Shown here piece by piece: positions 52,937-64,000 of a DNA stretch of 64,000 nt. How positions within the stretch are numbered: the stretch's first letter is position 1; the number at the start of each line of letters is the position of its first letter. The position numbers and the translations under genes are program-made. This DNA comes from an uncultured Draconibacterium sp. (GTDB lineage: Bacteria; Bacteroidota; Bacteroidia; Bacteroidales; Prolixibacteraceae): assembly GCF_913063105.1 (NCBI RefSeq), contig NZ_CAJXYQ010000020.1:31023-95022 (forward strand), written 5' to 3'. Below the pieces are notes generated by a model. It ran no database searches. It saw only the letters and a program-made list of their open reading frames with translations, and was not told where the DNA came from.

Positions 52937-53956
52937 CTACTTGGTGTTCTTTTTATAATACTTAATCATCTTCGGAATAACATCCGCAACATCTCCTGTA
53001 ATTACATAATCAGCAATTGCATTAATCGGAGCTTCAGGATCGGTATTAATTGCAATAATCTGTGCTGCTTCTTCCATTCCGGCAGTATGCTGAATTTGCC
53101 CCGAAATACCACAGGCAATATATAATTTAGGACGAACAGTAACTCCGGTTTGTCCAATTTGTCTTTCATGGTCGGCATATCCGGCATCAACTGCCGCGCG
53201 TGAAGCGCCAACTTCGCCTCCCAACACCTCAGCCAAATCATAAAGCAGTTTAAAGTTTTCTTTTGACCCTACACCATATCCTCCTGAAACGATAATTGGA
53301 GCGCCTTTGATGTTTACTTTACTTTTCTCCATATGTCGCTCAATGATTTCAACCACAAAATCGGTATCGCTTACATACTTCGCAACATCAAGGTCTACTA
53401 CTTTACCTTTATATTTCGGATCAAGAATCTCTTTTTTCATCACTCCCTCACGCACGGTTGCCATTTGTGGCCTGCAATCAGGATTAATAATAGTTGCAAT
53501 AATATTTCCTCCGAAGGCAGGACGAATCTGATACAACAAATTATCGTACTTTTTATCCTGCTTTTTATCGTAGTGTTCGCCAATTATCAAGCTTGTGCAA
53601 TCGGCAGTTAGTCCACTATGTAAGGCTGATGACACGCGCGGGCCTAGATCTCGTCCTATGGAAGAAGCTCCCATAAGGGCAATTTGTGGCTTTTGTTCCT
53701 TAAACAGGTTAACCACAACCGATGTGTGAGGCAAAGTTTGATAAGGATATAACCGTGCATCATCGGCCAGATACAAAGTATCGACACCGTAAGGAATTAC
53801 TTGCCCGGCAACACTTCCCAGTTGGTACCCTACGGCAATTGCTTCTAATTTACAATTTAACTCATTCGCCAGTGCACGGCCTTTTGTCAACAACTCTTGA
53901 CTAACTTCAGCTACCTGGCCATCTTCTATTTCGCAATAAACAAATACGCTGCTCAT
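52937..53956 (-). CDS. etfA: electron transfer flavoprotein alpha subunit
   Basis: A 339-aa FAD-binding subunit that accepts electrons from acyl-CoA dehydrogenase. The N-terminal ~190 residues are the adenine-nucleotide-alpha-hydrolase-like domain; the C-terminal domain contains IIVSGGYGVGSKENF, GASRAAVDAGYADHERQIGQTG and IACGISGQIQHTAGM, which hold FAD. It starts 32 bases after etfB and precedes the dehydrogenase by 23 bases, as expected for an operon. Whether it is a bifurcating type cannot be told from single motifs. Confidence 0.96.
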   Translation of the reverse strand: MSSVFVYCEIEDGQVAEVSQELLTKGRALANELNCKLEAIAVGYQLGSVAGQVIPYGVDTLYLADDARLYPYQTLPHTSVVVNLFKEQKPQIALMGASSIGRDLGPRVSSALHSGLTADCTSLIIGEHYDKKQDKKYDNLLYQIRPAFGGNIIATIINPDCRPQMATVREGVMKKEILDPKYKGKVVDLDVAKYVSDTDFVVEIIERHMEKSKVNIKGAPIIVSGGYGVGSKENFKLLYDLAEVLGGEVGASRAAVDAGYADHERQIGQTGVTVRPKLYIACGISGQIQHTAGMEEAAQIIAINTDPEAPINAIADYVITGDVADVIPKMIKYYKKNTK

Positions 53957-53988
53957 TTTCTCAAATTTAATTTATTTATTTAATGGCA

Positions 53989-54864
53989 TTAGCCAATAGT
54001 GTGACTCTTAATTAACTCCAGCATCATTTCTTCAATTTCAGCATCCTCACCCGAAATTACTTTCGAATCTTTGGCCTGAAGAACTACGTTCTCAATTGAT
54101 TTCACTTTTGTTGGAGATCCTGTCAACCCTAATTGAGAAGCATCAGATTCAATATCGTTCACAGTCATTTCCTGAATCATAAGATCCGGACGCTCGTTGT
54201 ATAACACGGTATAATCTTCATTCTCTTTCTGAAGTTCGGTAACCGTTCTTGCCCGCTTATATTTCATCAGTCGTTTAGCATTACGCGAACGGCAGTCGGG
54301 TGCCGAACCATTAACCGTTATAACCAATGGCAGAGGTGCTTTAACTGTTTCAACGCCATTCTCTAAACGACGTTTTACGGTAATATTTTTACCTTTTAGG
54401 TCAACAATTTCTTCAACATAAGTAACCTGCAACAATCCTAATTTTTCGGCAACCTGAGGTCCAACCTGGGCGGTATCACCATCAATTGCCTGACGACCGG
54501 CAACAATGATATCAATTTTTCCCATTGTTTTTAATGCCTGTCCAATGGCATAGGATGTGGCGAGCGTATCTGAACCGGCAAAAGCTCGGTCGGTAAGCAG
54601 AACACCACCATCGGCACCGCGGTATAAACCTTCGCGAATAATATCGGCAGCCCTTCCCGGGCCCATGGTTAAAATTTTGATTGTAGATTCCGGGTATTGG
54701 TCTTTAATACGTAAAGCTTGTTCTAATGCATTTAAATCTTCAGGGTTGAAGATTGCAGGTAGCACTGCCCTATTCACTGTACCGTCAGCTTTCATTGCAT
54801 CTTTCCCTACATTTCTTGTATCGGGAACCTGCTTTGCCAAAACAATAATGTTATAAGCCTTCAT
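53989..54864 (-). CDS. etfB: electron transfer flavoprotein beta subunit
   Basis: A 291-aa subunit that pairs with EtfA. The start MKAYNIIVLAKQVPDT is the usual EtfB opening; the signature DIIVAGRQAIDGDTAQVGPQ is present near residue 120, and the flexible LPLVITVNGSAPDCRSRNAKRLMKYKR region matches the recognition loop area. It is the first gene of the operon and has the best promoter in this window. It is longer than the E. coli-type subunit, within the range for Bacteroidota. Confidence 0.96.
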   Translation of the reverse strand: MKAYNIIVLAKQVPDTRNVGKDAMKADGTVNRAVLPAIFNPEDLNALEQALRIKDQYPESTIKILTMGPGRAADIIREGLYRGADGGVLLTDRAFAGSDTLATSYAIGQALKTMGKIDIIVAGRQAIDGDTAQVGPQVAEKLGLLQVTYVEEIVDLKGKNITVKRRLENGVETVKAPLPLVITVNGSAPDCRSRNAKRLMKYKRARTVTELQKENEDYTVLYNERPDLMIQEMTVNDIESDASQLGLTGSPTKVKSIENVVLQAKDSKVISGEDAEIEEMMLELIKSHTIG

Positions 54865-54955
54865 TCAATATGATTTTTGTTGATTGTAATATCTGTTCTA
54901 TATTTCTGCTTCTCGTTAGCAAGGGGAGAAATTTACCCCGAAATTGAAAAGCTAA

Positions 54956-54987
54956 CAAATATAAAAATCGAACGAAAACTAACCAAA
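54956..54987 (-). promoter_or_regulatory. promoter of etfB-etfA-acyl-CoA dehydrogenase
   Basis: On the minus strand TTTG (54984-54987) and TATATTTG (54956-54963) are separated by 20 bases, a full Bacteroidota consensus promoter. Transcription would begin near 54950. The leader contains a small GGGG/CCCC hairpin. Confidence 0.75.
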
Positions 54988-55163
54988 AAGAATGGGGCCT
55001 TCAGACCTTTAATGTTTGTTAAAATCCAGCCCACATAGGGCATACAGCTTTTAAACACCCCTCAAAAGCACTACTGGCAATGCTTTAAAACAATTAACCT
55101 TGATATTCTAAAATTCTGAGAAGCAAAAGATGCTTTTAATTTAAAACCATTATAAGTAAAAAT

Positions 55164-55208
55164 ACTCCTGTAATTATAATTTTTCGTGGTTTTACAGGTG
55201 TTTTTTTG
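55164..55208 (+). terminator. candidate terminator in the etfB–DUF3467 gap
   Basis: ACTCCTGTAA (55164-55173) pairs with TTACAGGTGT (55192-55201) with one mismatch across an 18-base loop, followed by seven T. No plus-strand gene ends here, so it terminates something unknown, or is fortuitous. Confidence 0.5.
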
Positions 55209-55209
55209 C

Positions 55210-55498
55210 TAATAATATCAGAAACCAGTAAGTTATTTTGCAGTGCTGATTAAAAGAAGAAAAGTCAGAGTAAAACCGAATCAAGTGTGCAAAGGGATGT
55301 GGTAGCCCTTCATTAAGAAGGTGGAAAATACAGTTTAAATGATACCCTGGAGAGGAAGACAGCACAAGGTGATAAGTAAAATGTAAGCATCGTTGGTTGT
55401 TGAGTTAAGATAATTTTATTATCTTCAACCTCGGATTTTCGAACCAAATCTAACCAAATTAATTCGTGGAACCGGCTCATTTTGAGTCGGTTTTTTTA
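55210..55498 (+). ncRNA. candidate structured small RNA
   Basis: No protein is encoded on this strand, yet the stretch ends in a good terminator (55470-55498). Hairpins by eye: AAGGG/CCCTT near 55292-55310; GGTTG...CAACC closing AAGATAA/TTATCTT at 55394-55430; and a long-range GTGCTG/CAGCAC pairing that would close most of the molecule. These suggest a 6S-like, SRP-like or novel RNA, but no signature is decisive. Transcript start is uncertain. Confidence 0.4.
55470..55498 (+). terminator. intrinsic terminator of the candidate RNA
   Basis: AACCGGCTCA (55470-55479) pairs with TGAGTCGGTT (55483-55492) with one G-U pair across a 3-base loop, followed by seven T. It lies in a gap between two minus-strand genes, so it must end a plus-strand RNA. 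Confidence 0.8.
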
Positions 55499-55690
55499 TT
55501 TTCATCGCAATCCATAAGAAATCAGTTTTTGCATTGTCAGGCAGATTCTTCGTTTTTGTGGTAAGAAAAAAATGAAGGCCGCCGGAAGACTCTAAATAAT
55601 AATCTCTTTCTTAATTAGCACACCGGATTTTACGGGTTATACTTTTTAAACCAATATTTAAACCAGCTTCTGTTTAACACTATTGTAGTT

Positions 55691-55726
55691 CAAAAAAAAA
55701 GAGGAACCAATAAATTGATTCCTCTT
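55691..55726 (-). terminator. terminator of the rpoBC–DUF3467 operon
   Basis: AAGAGGAACCAA (55699-55710) and TTGATTCCTCTT (55715-55726) form a 12-bp stem with one G-U pair and a 4-base loop; on the minus strand nine T follow. It lies 24 bases after the DUF3467 stop. Confidence 0.88.
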
Positions 55727-55749
55727 AAATATAATAGTTGATACTATTT

Positions 55750-56076
55750 TTATGCTTGTGCAGTGGGTCCACCAAAATTCATTGGTGGCATCATCGGATC
55801 TGAACCGGGTTTAACGTTCTTAATAGGCCCGTGCTGCGCTTCGTATTTGGCAACATTATCTTGTAAAGCCATTAATAAGCGTTTAGCATGTTCCGGTGTA
55901 AGAATAATTCTTGATTTTACATTTGCTTTTGGAATACCGGGCATAATCCGGACAAAATCCACCACAAATTCAGAGCTTGAATGAGTAATTACCGCAAGGT
56001 TTGAATAAGTACCTTGTGCCACTTCCTCGTTCAGTTCAATATTTATCTGTTGTGCTTTTTGCTTTTTATCTTCCAT
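55750..56076 (-). CDS. DUF3467 family protein
   Basis: A 108-aa cytoplasmic protein starting MEDKKQKAQQINIELNEEVAQGTYSNLAVI, with the conserved FVVDFVRIMPGIPKANVKSRIILTPEHAKRLLMALQDNV core of DUF3467 and a proline- and glycine-rich tail (PPMNFGGP). Function is unknown. The family is repeatedly located right after rpoC in this phylum, so a link to transcription is reasonable but unproved. It starts 10 bases after rpoC. The ATG at 56076 is preferred over a GTG one codon upstream. Confidence 0.9.
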   Translation of the reverse strand: MEDKKQKAQQINIELNEEVAQGTYSNLAVITHSSSEFVVDFVRIMPGIPKANVKSRIILTPEHAKRLLMALQDNVAKYEAQHGPIKNVKPGSDPMMPPMNFGGPTAQA

Positions 56077-56086
56077 CACAATTGTT

Positions 56087-59000
56087 TTATCGATTATCAG
56101 AATGTCTCATATCTACCAACCTGTCGTATTCTGATTTAGAACCTACAACAAGGTTTTTGTATTCTTTCAATCCGGTACCAGCAGGTATCAGGTGACCACA
56201 AATTACGTTCTCTTTTAAGCCATCGAGGTAATCAATTTTACCATTAATTGCGGCTTCGTTAAGTACTTTGGTCGTTTCCTGGAATGATGCTGCCGACAAC
56301 CAACTACGCGTTTGTAGTGCTGCTTTGGTAATACCCTGAAGGATCTGGCTTGATGTTGCGGGGATTGCATCCCTCGCTTCAACAAGTGCCCTATCTTTTC
56401 TTCTGAGTTGCGAGTTCTCATCACGCAAACGACGAGAAGAAATAATCTGTCCGGCTTTTAAGCCTTCAGCATCACCTGGCTCAACTACAACCTTTTTGTT
56501 GTAAATCCAGTCGTTTTCCGACATGAATTCATTTTTATCAACCACTTGCTTTTCAAGGAAGCGGGTATCTCCCGGATCAACAATCTCCACTTTACGCATC
56601 ATCTGACGAATGATAATTTCGAAGTGTTTATCGTTAATTTTTACCCCCTGCATACGGTAAACATCCTGAACTTCATTCAAAATATACTCCTGAACTGCAG
56701 TAGGCCCTTTAATTGCAAGAATATCAGAAGGAGTGGTAGCTCCATCAGACAATGGTACACCAGCCCTGATATAGTCGTTTTCCTGTACCAATATTTGCTT
56801 CGATAGTGGAACGAGGTATTTTTTAACATCGCCATTTTTGGTTGTAACAATAATCTCGCGGTTACCCCGCTTAATTTTGCCCAATGAAATTTCACCGTCA
56901 ACCTCTGATACGACCGCAGGATTGGATGGATTACGTGCCTCGAACAGTTCGGTAACACGTGGCAGACCACCCGTGATATCGCCAGCTTTACCGGCAGCAC
57001 GAGGAATCTTAACCAATACTTTTCCTGACTTCACCTCTTGGCCATTGTCTACAGCAATGTGACCACCAACCGGAAGGTTATATGAACGAATCATTTCTCC
57101 GGCATCGTCCATAATTTTCAAGGTTGGGTTCTTGGTCTTATCTTTTGTTTCAATAATTACACGCTCAGAATAACCGGTTTGTTCATCCGATTCTTCACGG
57201 AAGGTAATACCGTCAATCAGGTTTTCAAACTCTACCTTACCATTAAATTCTGAGATAATAACACCATTAAATGGGTCCCACTCACAAACCAAAGTTCCTT
57301 TACGGATCTCCTGACCGTTCTTCACATACAATTTACAACCGTATGGCAGCGGATGTGTTGATAGTGGAATATTCGTGTTTTTATCAATAATTTTTAACTC
57401 AGCCAAACGACTTACAACAATCTCAATATCCTGACCATCATCATCTTTATACGATACCGAGCGCAATTCTTCAATTTCGCAATATCCATCGTATTTCGAT
57501 TCAACGGTTGACTGCGCAGAGATGTTACCCGCAATACCACCCACGTGGAAAGTACGAAGTGTCAGCTGTGTTCCAGGTTCTCCAATCGACTGTGCTGCAA
57601 TAACACCAGTTGCTTCACCTTTTTGAACTTTCTTGCCGGTAGCCAGGTTACGACCGTAACATTTGGCGCAAACTCCAACTTTTGATTCACAGGTTAACAC
57701 CGATCGAATTTCAACACTTTCAATTGGTGAGTCATCAATTACCTTAGCAATTTCTTCCGTAATTTCATCTCCCGATTTGATGATTAATTCACCATTCAGT
57801 GGATGATAAATATCGTGAACAGTTGTACGACCAATAATTCTTTCGAATAATGATGCTACAACTTCTTCATTATTTTTCACATCAGTAGCAACCAAACCGC
57901 GCAAGGTTCCGCAGTCGTCTTCAGAGATGATAACATCTTGTGCAACATCTACCAAACGACGGGTAAGGTAACCTGCATCGGCTGTTTTAAGTGCGGTATC
58001 CGCCAAACCTTTACGAGCACCGTGTGTAGAAATAAAGTACTCCAGTACCGACAAGCCTTCTTTAAAGTTGGCAAGAATAGGGTTTTCAATAATTTGAGAA
58101 CCTGTTGAGCCTGATTTTTGTGGCTTAGCCATCAAACCCCTCATGCCGCACAGCTGACGAATCTGTTCTTTCGAACCCCTCGCTCCGGAGTCAAGCATCA
58201 TATAAATCGAGTTGAATCCCTGACGGTCGGTACTTAAGGTCTTCATAACCGACTGTGTAAGTTTCGAGTTTGCATGTGTCCAAATATCAATAACCTGGTT
58301 GTACCTTTCGTTATTGGTAATGAAACCCATGTTATAATTGCTGATTACCTCTTCTACTTCAGTGTAGCCGTTACCAACAATATCTGTTTTATCATCCGGG
58401 ATAATAACATCTCCAAGGTTGAACGACAAACCACCGCGGTAAGCCATTGTATATCCAAGGTTTTTAATGTCATCAAGGAATTTTACAGTAATAGCATTAC
58501 CGCTTGAATTAAATACATCGGTAATAATTGTACGTAATGATTTCTTGGTAAGAAGCTGATTTACGTATCCTGCCTGACGCGGAACATACTCGTTGAAAAG
58601 AACACGACCAACAGTTGTTTCGATGATGTGGTTGAAATATTCACCATTTTCATCAACGTCTTCAACTTTTACTTTGATGATTGCATGAAGATCGATTGCT
58701 TTTTCTTCGTAAGCAATGGTTACTTCTTCTGCAGAGTAGAAAGTCATTCCTTCACCTCTACAACCTTCGCGTGGTTTGGTCATGTAGTACAGACCAAGAA
58801 CCATATCCTGCGATGGTACCTGAATAGGAGCACCGTTAGCAGGGTTCAACAGGTTGTGCGAGGCAAGCATTAACAACTGAGCCTCCAAAATTGCAGCATT
58901 ACCTAATGGTAAGTGAACCGCCATCTGGTCACCATCGAAGTCGGCATTAAAACCAGTACATACCAATGGGTGCAGCTGAATTGCTTTACCTTCAATAAGA

Positions 59001-60355
59001 ACAGGTTGGAATGCCTGAATTGACAGACGGTGCAGCGTGGGCGCCCTGTTTAACATTACAGGGTGTCCTTTTAATACATTTTCAAGAATCTCCCAAACAA
59101 CAGGGTCTTTTCTGTCAACAATTTTCTTTGCCGATTTTACAGTTTTTACAATACCTCTTTCAATCAGCTTACGGATTACAAAAGGTTTGTAAAGCTCGGC
59201 TGCCATATCTTTTGGGATACCGCATTCGTGGATCTTTAATTTAGGACCAACAACAATTACCGAACGTGCAGAATAGTCAACACGTTTACCCAAAAGGTTT
59301 TGACGGAAACGACCTTGCTTACCTTTCAAACTGTCGGACAGTGATTTTAGAGCGCGGTTGTTTTCTGTTTTAACGGCATTGGATTTTCTTGAATTATCGA
59401 ATAACGAGTCTACAGCTTCCTGTAGCATACGTTTCTCGTTTCTTAAAATAACCTCAGGAGCTTTAATCTCGATCAATCGTTTCAAACGATTATTACGGAT
59501 AATTACTCTTCGGTACAGGTCATTCAAGTCTGATGTTGCGAAACGACCACCATCGAGCGGTACTAACGGACGCAAATCAGGAGGAATTACAGGCACCACC
59601 CTAACAATCATCCATTCCGGACGGTTAAGGTTTTTACTTGCTCTGAATGCCTCAACAACCTGCAGACGTTTTAAGGCCTCGTTTTTACGTTGCTGCGATG
59701 TTTCGGTGTTTGCTTTATGACGCAAGGTGTACGACAATGAATCAAGCTCTAAGCGGCCAAGGATATCAAACAAGGCTTCAGCACCCATTTTGGCGATGAA
59801 TTTGTTTGGATCGTCGTCGTCAAGGAATTGATTTTCTTTTGGAAGTGTATCCAGAATATCCAGGTACTCTTCTTCGGTTAAGAAATCTAATTCTTTAACA
59901 CCATCCTGGGCTTTTACACCCGGTTGGATAACAACATAGCGTTCGTAATAAAGAATGGTATCAAGCTTTTTGGTTGGCAAACCAAGCAGGTAACCAATTT
60001 TGTTAGGCAACGATTTGAAATACCAAATGTGAGCAACCGGCACCACCAGTGAAATGTGTCCCATACGCTCACGACGTACTTTCTTTTCGGTTACTTCAAC
60101 ACCACAACGGTCGCAAACAATACCTTTATAACGGATACGTTTGTATTTACCACAGTGACATTCGTAGTCTTTTACCGGTCCGAAAATACGCTCACAGAAC
60201 AAACCATCACGTTCTGGTTTATAGGTTCTGTAGTTAATTGTTTCTGGCTTCAGTACTTCACCAAATGATCTTTCCAGAATTTCTTCGGGAGACGAAAGGC
60301 TTACTGAAACTTTTGCGAAACTACTTTTTGCTTTATTATCTTTTTTGAATGCCAT
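56087..60355 (-). CDS. rpoC: RNA polymerase beta' subunit
   Basis: A 1422-aa catalytic subunit of RNA polymerase. The N-terminal zinc ribbon is [20 protein letters not shown], the catalytic magnesium site is [16 protein letters not shown], the bridge-helix region contains [22 protein letters not shown], and a second zinc site [15 protein letters not shown] lies near residue 880. The C-terminus ends in [22 protein letters not shown]. The length fits Bacteroidota RpoC, which lack the large insertions of some other phyla. It follows rpoB by 42 bases. Confidence 0.98.
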   Translation of the reverse strand: MAFKKDNKAKSSFAKVSVSLSSPEEILERSFGEVLKPETINYRTYKPERDGLFCERIFGPVKDYECHCGKYKRIRYKGIVCDRCGVEVTEKKVRRERMGHISLVVPVAHIWYFKSLPNKIGYLLGLPTKKLDTILYYERYVVIQPGVKAQDGVKELDFLTEEEYLDILDTLPKENQFLDDDDPNKFIAKMGAEALFDILGRLELDSLSYTLRHKANTETSQQRKNEALKRLQVVEAFRASKNLNRPEWMIVRVVPVIPPDLRPLVPLDGGRFATSDLNDLYRRVIIRNNRLKRLIEIKAPEVILRNEKRMLQEAVDSLFDNSRKSNAVKTENNRALKSLSDSLKGKQGRFRQNLLGKRVDYSARSVIVVGPKLKIHECGIPKDMAAELYKPFVIRKLIERGIVKTVKSAKKIVDRKDPVVWEILENVLKGHPVMLNRAPTLHRLSIQAFQPVLIEGKAIQLHPLVCTGFNADFDGDQMAVHLPLGNAAILEAQLLMLASHNLLNPANGAPIQVPSQDMVLGLYYMTKPREGCRGEGMTFYSAEEVTIAYEEKAIDLHAIIKVKVEDVDENGEYFNHIIETTVGRVLFNEYVPRQAGYVNQLLTKKSLRTIITDVFNSSGNAITVKFLDDIKNLGYTMAYRGGLSFNLGDVIIPDDKTDIVGNGYTEVEEVISNYNMGFITNNERYNQVIDIWTHANSKLTQSVMKTLSTDRQGFNSIYMMLDSGARGSKEQIRQLCGMRGLMAKPQKSGSTGSQIIENPILANFKEGLSVLEYFISTHGARKGLADTALKTADAGYLTRRLVDVAQDVIISEDDCGTLRGLVATDVKNNEEVVASLFERIIGRTTVHDIYHPLNGELIIKSGDEITEEIAKVIDDSPIESVEIRSVLTCESKVGVCAKCYGRNLATGKKVQKGEATGVIAAQSIGEPGTQLTLRTFHVGGIAGNISAQSTVESKYDGYCEIEELRSVSYKDDDGQDIEIVVSRLAELKIIDKNTNIPLSTHPLPYGCKLYVKNGQEIRKGTLVCEWDPFNGVIISEFNGKVEFENLIDGITFREESDEQTGYSERVIIETKDKTKNPTLKIMDDAGEMIRSYNLPVGGHIAVDNGQEVKSGKVLVKIPRAAGKAGDITGGLPRVTELFEARNPSNPAVVSEVDGEISLGKIKRGNREIIVTTKNGDVKKYLVPLSKQILVQENDYIRAGVPLSDGATTPSDILAIKGPTAVQEYILNEVQDVYRMQGVKINDKHFEIIIRQMMRKVEIVDPGDTRFLEKQVVDKNEFMSENDWIYNKKVVVEPGDAEGLKAGQIISSRRLRDENSQLRRKDRALVEARDAIPATSSQILQGITKAALQTRSWLSAASFQETTKVLNEAAINGKIDYLDGLKENVICGHLIPAGTGLKEYKNLVVGSKSEYDRLVDMRHSDNR

Positions 60356-60397
60356 AATTCAAATTAAAAATCAATTTAAAACTGCACCTAACTTATT

Positions 60398-63300
60398 CTA
60401 CTCCATTCTTACGCTAAGACCTAAGCCACGCAATTCATGAAGCAGTACATTTAGTGATTCCGGAATACCTGGCTGTGGCATCGGTTCTCCTTTGACAATG
60501 GCTTCGTAAGCTTTGGCGCGTCCCATTACATCATCCGACTTCACTGTCAAAATTTCCTGTAAGATATGCGATGCTCCAAAGGCTTCCAATGCCCATACTT
60601 CCATCTCACCAAAACGTTGACCACCAAACTGTGCTTTACCACCTAATGGCTGCTGTGTAATTAACGAGTATGGTCCTATTGAACGGGCGTGCATTTTGTC
60701 TTCAACCATGTGTCCCAGTTTCAACATATAGATTATACCAACGGTCGCAGGCTGATCAAAAGGCTCACCTGTTTCACCGTTTATTAATCGTGTTTCACCA
60801 AAGCGAGGTACACCAGCTTTATCGGTGTATTCTGAAACTTCATCAAGACTAGCACCATCAAAAATAGGAGTAGCAAACTTTAACCCGAGCTCTTTTCCGG
60901 CCCATCCCAATACCGTTTCGTAAATCTGTCCCAGGTTCATACGCGATGGTACACCCAGTGGGTTTAACACAATGTCAACCGGAGTTCCGTCGGCAAGGAA
61001 TGGCATGTCTTCCTGACGAACAACGCGCGACACGATACCTTTGTTACCGTGACGACCTGCCATTTTATCACCAATTTGCAGTTTACGTTTTTTAGCAATA
61101 TAAATTTTTGCCAATTGTATGATACCTGCAGGAAGCTCATCGCCAATTGTTACATTGTAACGTTCGCGACGTGAAACTGCCTCCGCCTCTTTGTACTTCA
61201 TAATGAAGTTATTCACCAATCTAAAAATAAGATCATTTTTAGCTTTGTCGGTGGTCCATTTTGAAGGATCGATATTCAGGTAATCAATTTCCTGCAGTTG
61301 TTTCAATGTAAATTTAACGCCTTTTGGAATAAACTCAGTTCCGTAATAGTCTTTAACTCCCTGAGAAGTTTTACCATTTACCAGCGTGAAAAGTTTATCT
61401 TCCAGTTTTACACGAAGTGCGGCAATGTCCTTTTCCAGTTTTTCATCGATCTGGTCGAGCAATGTTTTGGTTGCTTTACCTTTTTTGTCTTTCGCTACAC
61501 GCGAGAACAATTTTTTATCGATAACAACTCCCGACAATGATGGAGAAGCTTTTAACGAGGCATCTTTTACATCCCCAGCTTTATCCCCAAAAATTGCACG
61601 TAGCAGTTTTTCTTCCGGTGAAGGATCTGATTCTCCTTTTGGAGTAATTTTACCAATCAGAATATCGCCTGGTTTAACGTTGGCTCCTACCCTAATCAGT
61701 CCGTTTTCATCCAAATTACGTGTAGCTTCCTCGCTAACGTTTGGTATATCAGAAGTAAATTCTTCAACACCACGTTTGGTATCGCGTACCTCAAGGCTAT
61801 ATTCATCTACATGAACCGATGTGAAAACGTCTTCGCGAACAATACGCTCAGAAATTACAATTGCATCCTCGTAGTTGTAACCCTGCCAGGGCATAAATGC
61901 CACCTGAAGGTTACGACCAAGTGCTAATTCTCCTTTTTCTGTTGCGTATCCTTCGGTTAAAATTTCACCTTTTTTAATACGCTGACCTTTCACTACAATC
62001 GGTTTCAAGTCAACTGTAGTTCCCTGGTTCGTTTTAGTATATTTTTGCAGATTATAAGTTACCACTTCAGGGTCGAAGCTTACGAAGCGATCTTCCTCCG
62101 ACACATCGTAACGAACAATAATCTCTTTTGCATCAACAAATTCTATAACACCATCGGCTTCGGCATTCACCATTACTTTGGAATCTTTTGCCACACTTGC
62201 TTCCAAACCTGTACCAACAATTGGTGCTTCAGGACGAAGCAGTGGCACTGCCTGGCGCATCATGTTCGATCCCATCAATGCACGGTTTGCATCATCGTGC
62301 TCAAGGAAGGAAATTAATGAAGCTGCAACCGATGCAATCTGGTTAGGACCTACATCCATTAGCTCAACCTGTTCCGGGTCAACCACAGGATAGTCACCAT
62401 CCAAACGTGCTTTTACCTTCTCGTTTATGAACTTTCCATCTTCTCCAATTGGAGCGTTCGCCTGTGCAATTATCCGGCCTTCTTCTTCTTCAGCAGTAAG
62501 GTAAAGTGCACCTTCTTCTGATAAATCAACTTTACCGTCTTTTACTTTTCGATATGGAGTTGAAATAAATCCTAAATCGTTAATTTTTGCGAAAACACAC
62601 AACGACGAAATCAAACCAATGTTTGGCCCCTCAGGTGTTTCAATCGGACATAAACGACCGTAGTGAGTAAAGTGTACGTCTCGCACCTCGAAACCGGCAC
62701 GTTCACGTGAAAGACCACCAGGACCTAATGCCGACATACGACGTTTGTGCGTCATTTCAGCCAGCGGGTTGGTTTGATCCATAAATTGCGAAAGTGCGTT
62801 TGTTCCAAAGAAAGAGTTGATAACTGAAGATAATGTTTTCGAGTTAATCAAATCAATCGGGGTAAACACTTCGTTGTCGCGAACATTCATACGCTCGCGG
62901 ATTGTACGTGCCATACGTGCCAAACCTACCCCAAACTGGTTGTACATTTGTTCGCCAACCGTACGTACCCTACGGTTACTTAAGTGGTCAATATCATCAA
63001 CATCGGTTTTTGAGTTTACCAATTGAATAAGGTTTTTGATAATCTCAATAATGTCGACTTTTGTAAGGACACGGTTTTCCATGTCCACGTCAATTCCTAA
63101 TTTTTTATTGATTCTGTAGCGACCAACTTCACCCAGGTCGTATCTCTTATCCGAGAAGAACAGTTTATCAATTACGTCGCGTGCAGTAGCTTCATCGGGT
63201 GGTTCTGCGTTACGCAACTGTCGGTAGATGTGAAGAACAGCTTCTTTTTCCGAATTACACGGGTCTTTCTGAAGCGTGTTATAAATGATAGCAAAATCCT

Positions 63301-64000
63301 GCTGGTTTTGATCTTCTTTGTGCAACAGAATGGTTTTTACGCCCGACTCAAGAATTTCTTCTATATGGTCTTCTTCAATTTCTGTTTCACGATCAATAAT
63401 TACTTCGTTACGTTCAATCGATACCACTTCACCGGTATCTTCATCAACAAAGTCTTCTACCCACGATTTTAGTACACGGGCTGCCAACCTTCTACCAACG
63501 ACTTTCTTTAACCCTGTCTTTGAAACTTTTACTTCGTCTGCCAGGTCAAATATTTCTAATACATCTTTATCGCTTTCATAACCTATTGCACGCAACAATG
63601 TGGTAACAGGTAATTTCTTTTTCCTGTCGATGTAGGCAAACATCACACTATTGATGTCTGTGGCAAATTCAATCCACGACCCTTTGAATGGGATGATACG
63701 TGCTGAATATAATTTTGTACCGTTGGCATGTAAACTCTGGCCAAAGAATACACCCGGAGACCTGTGCAATTGAGAAACAATAACGCGCTCGGCACCATTA
63801 ATAATAAAGGTACCACGTTCGGTCATGTAAGGCACAGTTCCTAGATAAACATCCTGAACAACGGTGTCAAAATCTTCGTGTTCGGGATCGGTACAGTAAA
63901 GTTTCAGTTTTGCTTTTAACGGTACGCTAAAAGTTAAACCACGTTCTATACACTCGTCTATTGAGTATCGAGGAGGATCGACCTGGTAGTCGATAAATTC
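60398..64000 (-). CDS. rpoB: RNA polymerase beta subunit (5' end outside window)
   Basis: The last 1,200 codons of rpoB; the frame stays open to the window edge, with roughly 70 N-terminal residues missing by comparison with the usual ~1270 aa. An internal GTG at 63835 is not the true start. Landmarks are the rifampicin region [32 protein letters not shown], with the Asp, His and Ser positions most often changed in resistance all of wild type, then [22 protein letters not shown], the lysine-rich [10 protein letters not shown] and the C-terminal [18 protein letters not shown]. It forms the catalytic core with RpoC. Confidence 0.98.
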   Translation of the reverse strand, partial: EFIDYQVDPPRYSIDECIERGLTFSVPLKAKLKLYCTDPEHEDFDTVVQDVYLGTVPYMTERGTFIINGAERVIVSQLHRSPGVFFGQSLHANGTKLYSARIIPFKGSWIEFATDINSVMFAYIDRKKKLPVTTLLRAIGYESDKDVLEIFDLADEVKVSKTGLKKVVGRRLAARVLKSWVEDFVDEDTGEVVSIERNEVIIDRETEIEEDHIEEILESGVKTILLHKEDQNQQDFAIIYNTLQKDPCNSEKEAVLHIYRQLRNAEPPDEATARDVIDKLFFSDKRYDLGEVGRYRINKKLGIDVDMENRVLTKVDIIEIIKNLIQLVNSKTDVDDIDHLSNRRVRTVGEQMYNQFGVGLARMARTIRERMNVRDNEVFTPIDLINSKTLSSVINSFFGTNALSQFMDQTNPLAEMTHKRRMSALGPGGLSRERAGFEVRDVHFTHYGRLCPIETPEGPNIGLISSLCVFAKINDLGFISTPYRKVKDGKVDLSEEGALYLTAEEEEGRIIAQANAPIGEDGKFINEKVKARLDGDYPVVDPEQVELMDVGPNQIASVAASLISFLEHDDANRALMGSNMMRQAVPLLRPEAPIVGTGLEASVAKDSKVMVNAEADGVIEFVDAKEIIVRYDVSEEDRFVSFDPEVVTYNLQKYTKTNQGTTVDLKPIVVKGQRIKKGEILTEGYATEKGELALGRNLQVAFMPWQGYNYEDAIVISERIVREDVFTSVHVDEYSLEVRDTKRGVEEFTSDIPNVSEEATRNLDENGLIRVGANVKPGDILIGKITPKGESDPSPEEKLLRAIFGDKAGDVKDASLKASPSLSGVVIDKKLFSRVAKDKKGKATKTLLDQIDEKLEKDIAALRVKLEDKLFTLVNGKTSQGVKDYYGTEFIPKGVKFTLKQLQEIDYLNIDPSKWTTDKAKNDLIFRLVNNFIMKYKEAEAVSRRERYNVTIGDELPAGIIQLAKIYIAKKRKLQIGDKMAGRHGNKGIVSRVVRQEDMPFLADGTPVDIVLNPLGVPSRMNLGQIYETVLGWAGKELGLKFATPIFDGASLDEVSEYTDKAGVPRFGETRLINGETGEPFDQPATVGIIYMLKLGHMVEDKMHARSIGPYSLITQQPLGGKAQFGGQRFGEMEVWALEAFGASHILQEILTVKSDDVMGRAKAYEAIVKGEPMPQPGIPESLNVLLHELRGLGLSVRME

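Noticed and set aside
55350..55375. GGAAG-xx-AGCAC-xx-GG resembles the conserved loop of SRP RNA
   Set aside because: The flanking bases do not form the expected closing pair around GGAA, and the terminator and length do not fit well. Kept only as a candidate RNA of unknown class.
61386..61814. Long open frames opposite rpoB and rpoC
   Set aside because: They mirror the codon use of conserved genes and have no signals or domains of their own.
1..64000. CRISPR array, prophage, transposon or restriction system
   Set aside because: No regular repeats, integrase, transposase or nuclease motifs were seen on either strand. The only repeats are the tandem tRNAs, the duplicated 63-aa genes and the EDWM units.

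Overview
The window looks like chromosome from a free-living or gut-type Bacteroidota, most likely the Marinilabiliales/Prolixibacteraceae side of Bacteroidia (inferred from gene content, not tested). The signs are a SusC/SusD pair, the giant type IX secretion translocon SprA, DUF3467 directly behind rpoC, a PadR–PspC operon, promoters of the Bacteroidota form TTTG-(17-20)-TAnnTTTG, and a general lack of Shine-Dalgarno sequences. No integrase, insertion sequence or CRISPR array was seen. Almost all of it reads as vertically inherited core or near-core genome with small accessory cassettes.

Layout. 1-4081 (+): the tail of an unknown gene, a 65-aa ORF, PEP carboxylase and a VTT/DedA-like membrane protein. 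4196-8676 (-): a beta-helix lipoprotein, a DUF1080 protein, then an operon of EDWM-repeat secreted protein, PadR regulator and PspC protein. 9441-11141 (-): a class C beta-lactamase-fold lipoprotein and two identical tRNA-Asn genes. 11351-22780 (+): a periplasmic Ni-superoxide dismutase, an M17 aminopeptidase, then pdxA-ruvA-sprA. 22885-30004 (+): a complete tryptophan operon trpEGDCFBA behind two tandem Trp-leader attenuators. 30217-30896 (+): two copies of a 63-aa protein. 31474-37023 (+): an orphan SusC-SusD-lipoprotein locus. 37077-40565 (-): DUF6624, a GNAT/ATP-grasp fusion and a cyclophilin. 40656-47773: S37-type peptidase, EamA transporter, TlpA-like lipoprotein, patatin plus glutamine amidotransferase, and asnB. 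48377-51010 (-): a NifX-like/Nif11-like cassette and an Ntn-hydrolase. 51201-54864 (-): etfB-etfA-acyl-CoA dehydrogenase. 55750-64000 (-): rpoB (cut by the window edge), rpoC and DUF3467.

How the parts work together. The trp operon makes tryptophan from chorismate and appears to be controlled by two transcription-attenuation modules in series; each has a short ORF with three Trp codons, an intrinsic terminator and a competing pairing that I could find by eye. The etf/acyl-CoA dehydrogenase operon has the best promoter in the window and feeds fatty-acid or amino-acid derived electrons to Etf. PadR, the EDWM protein and PspC look like an autoregulated envelope-stress type unit. The strongest candidates for something undescribed are the tandem attenuators, the signal-peptide-matured Ni-SOD, the 27-residue EDWM-repeat protein with its inverted-repeat operator candidate, the duplicated 63-aa proteins, and two candidate structured RNAs at about 42978-43170 and 55210-55498.
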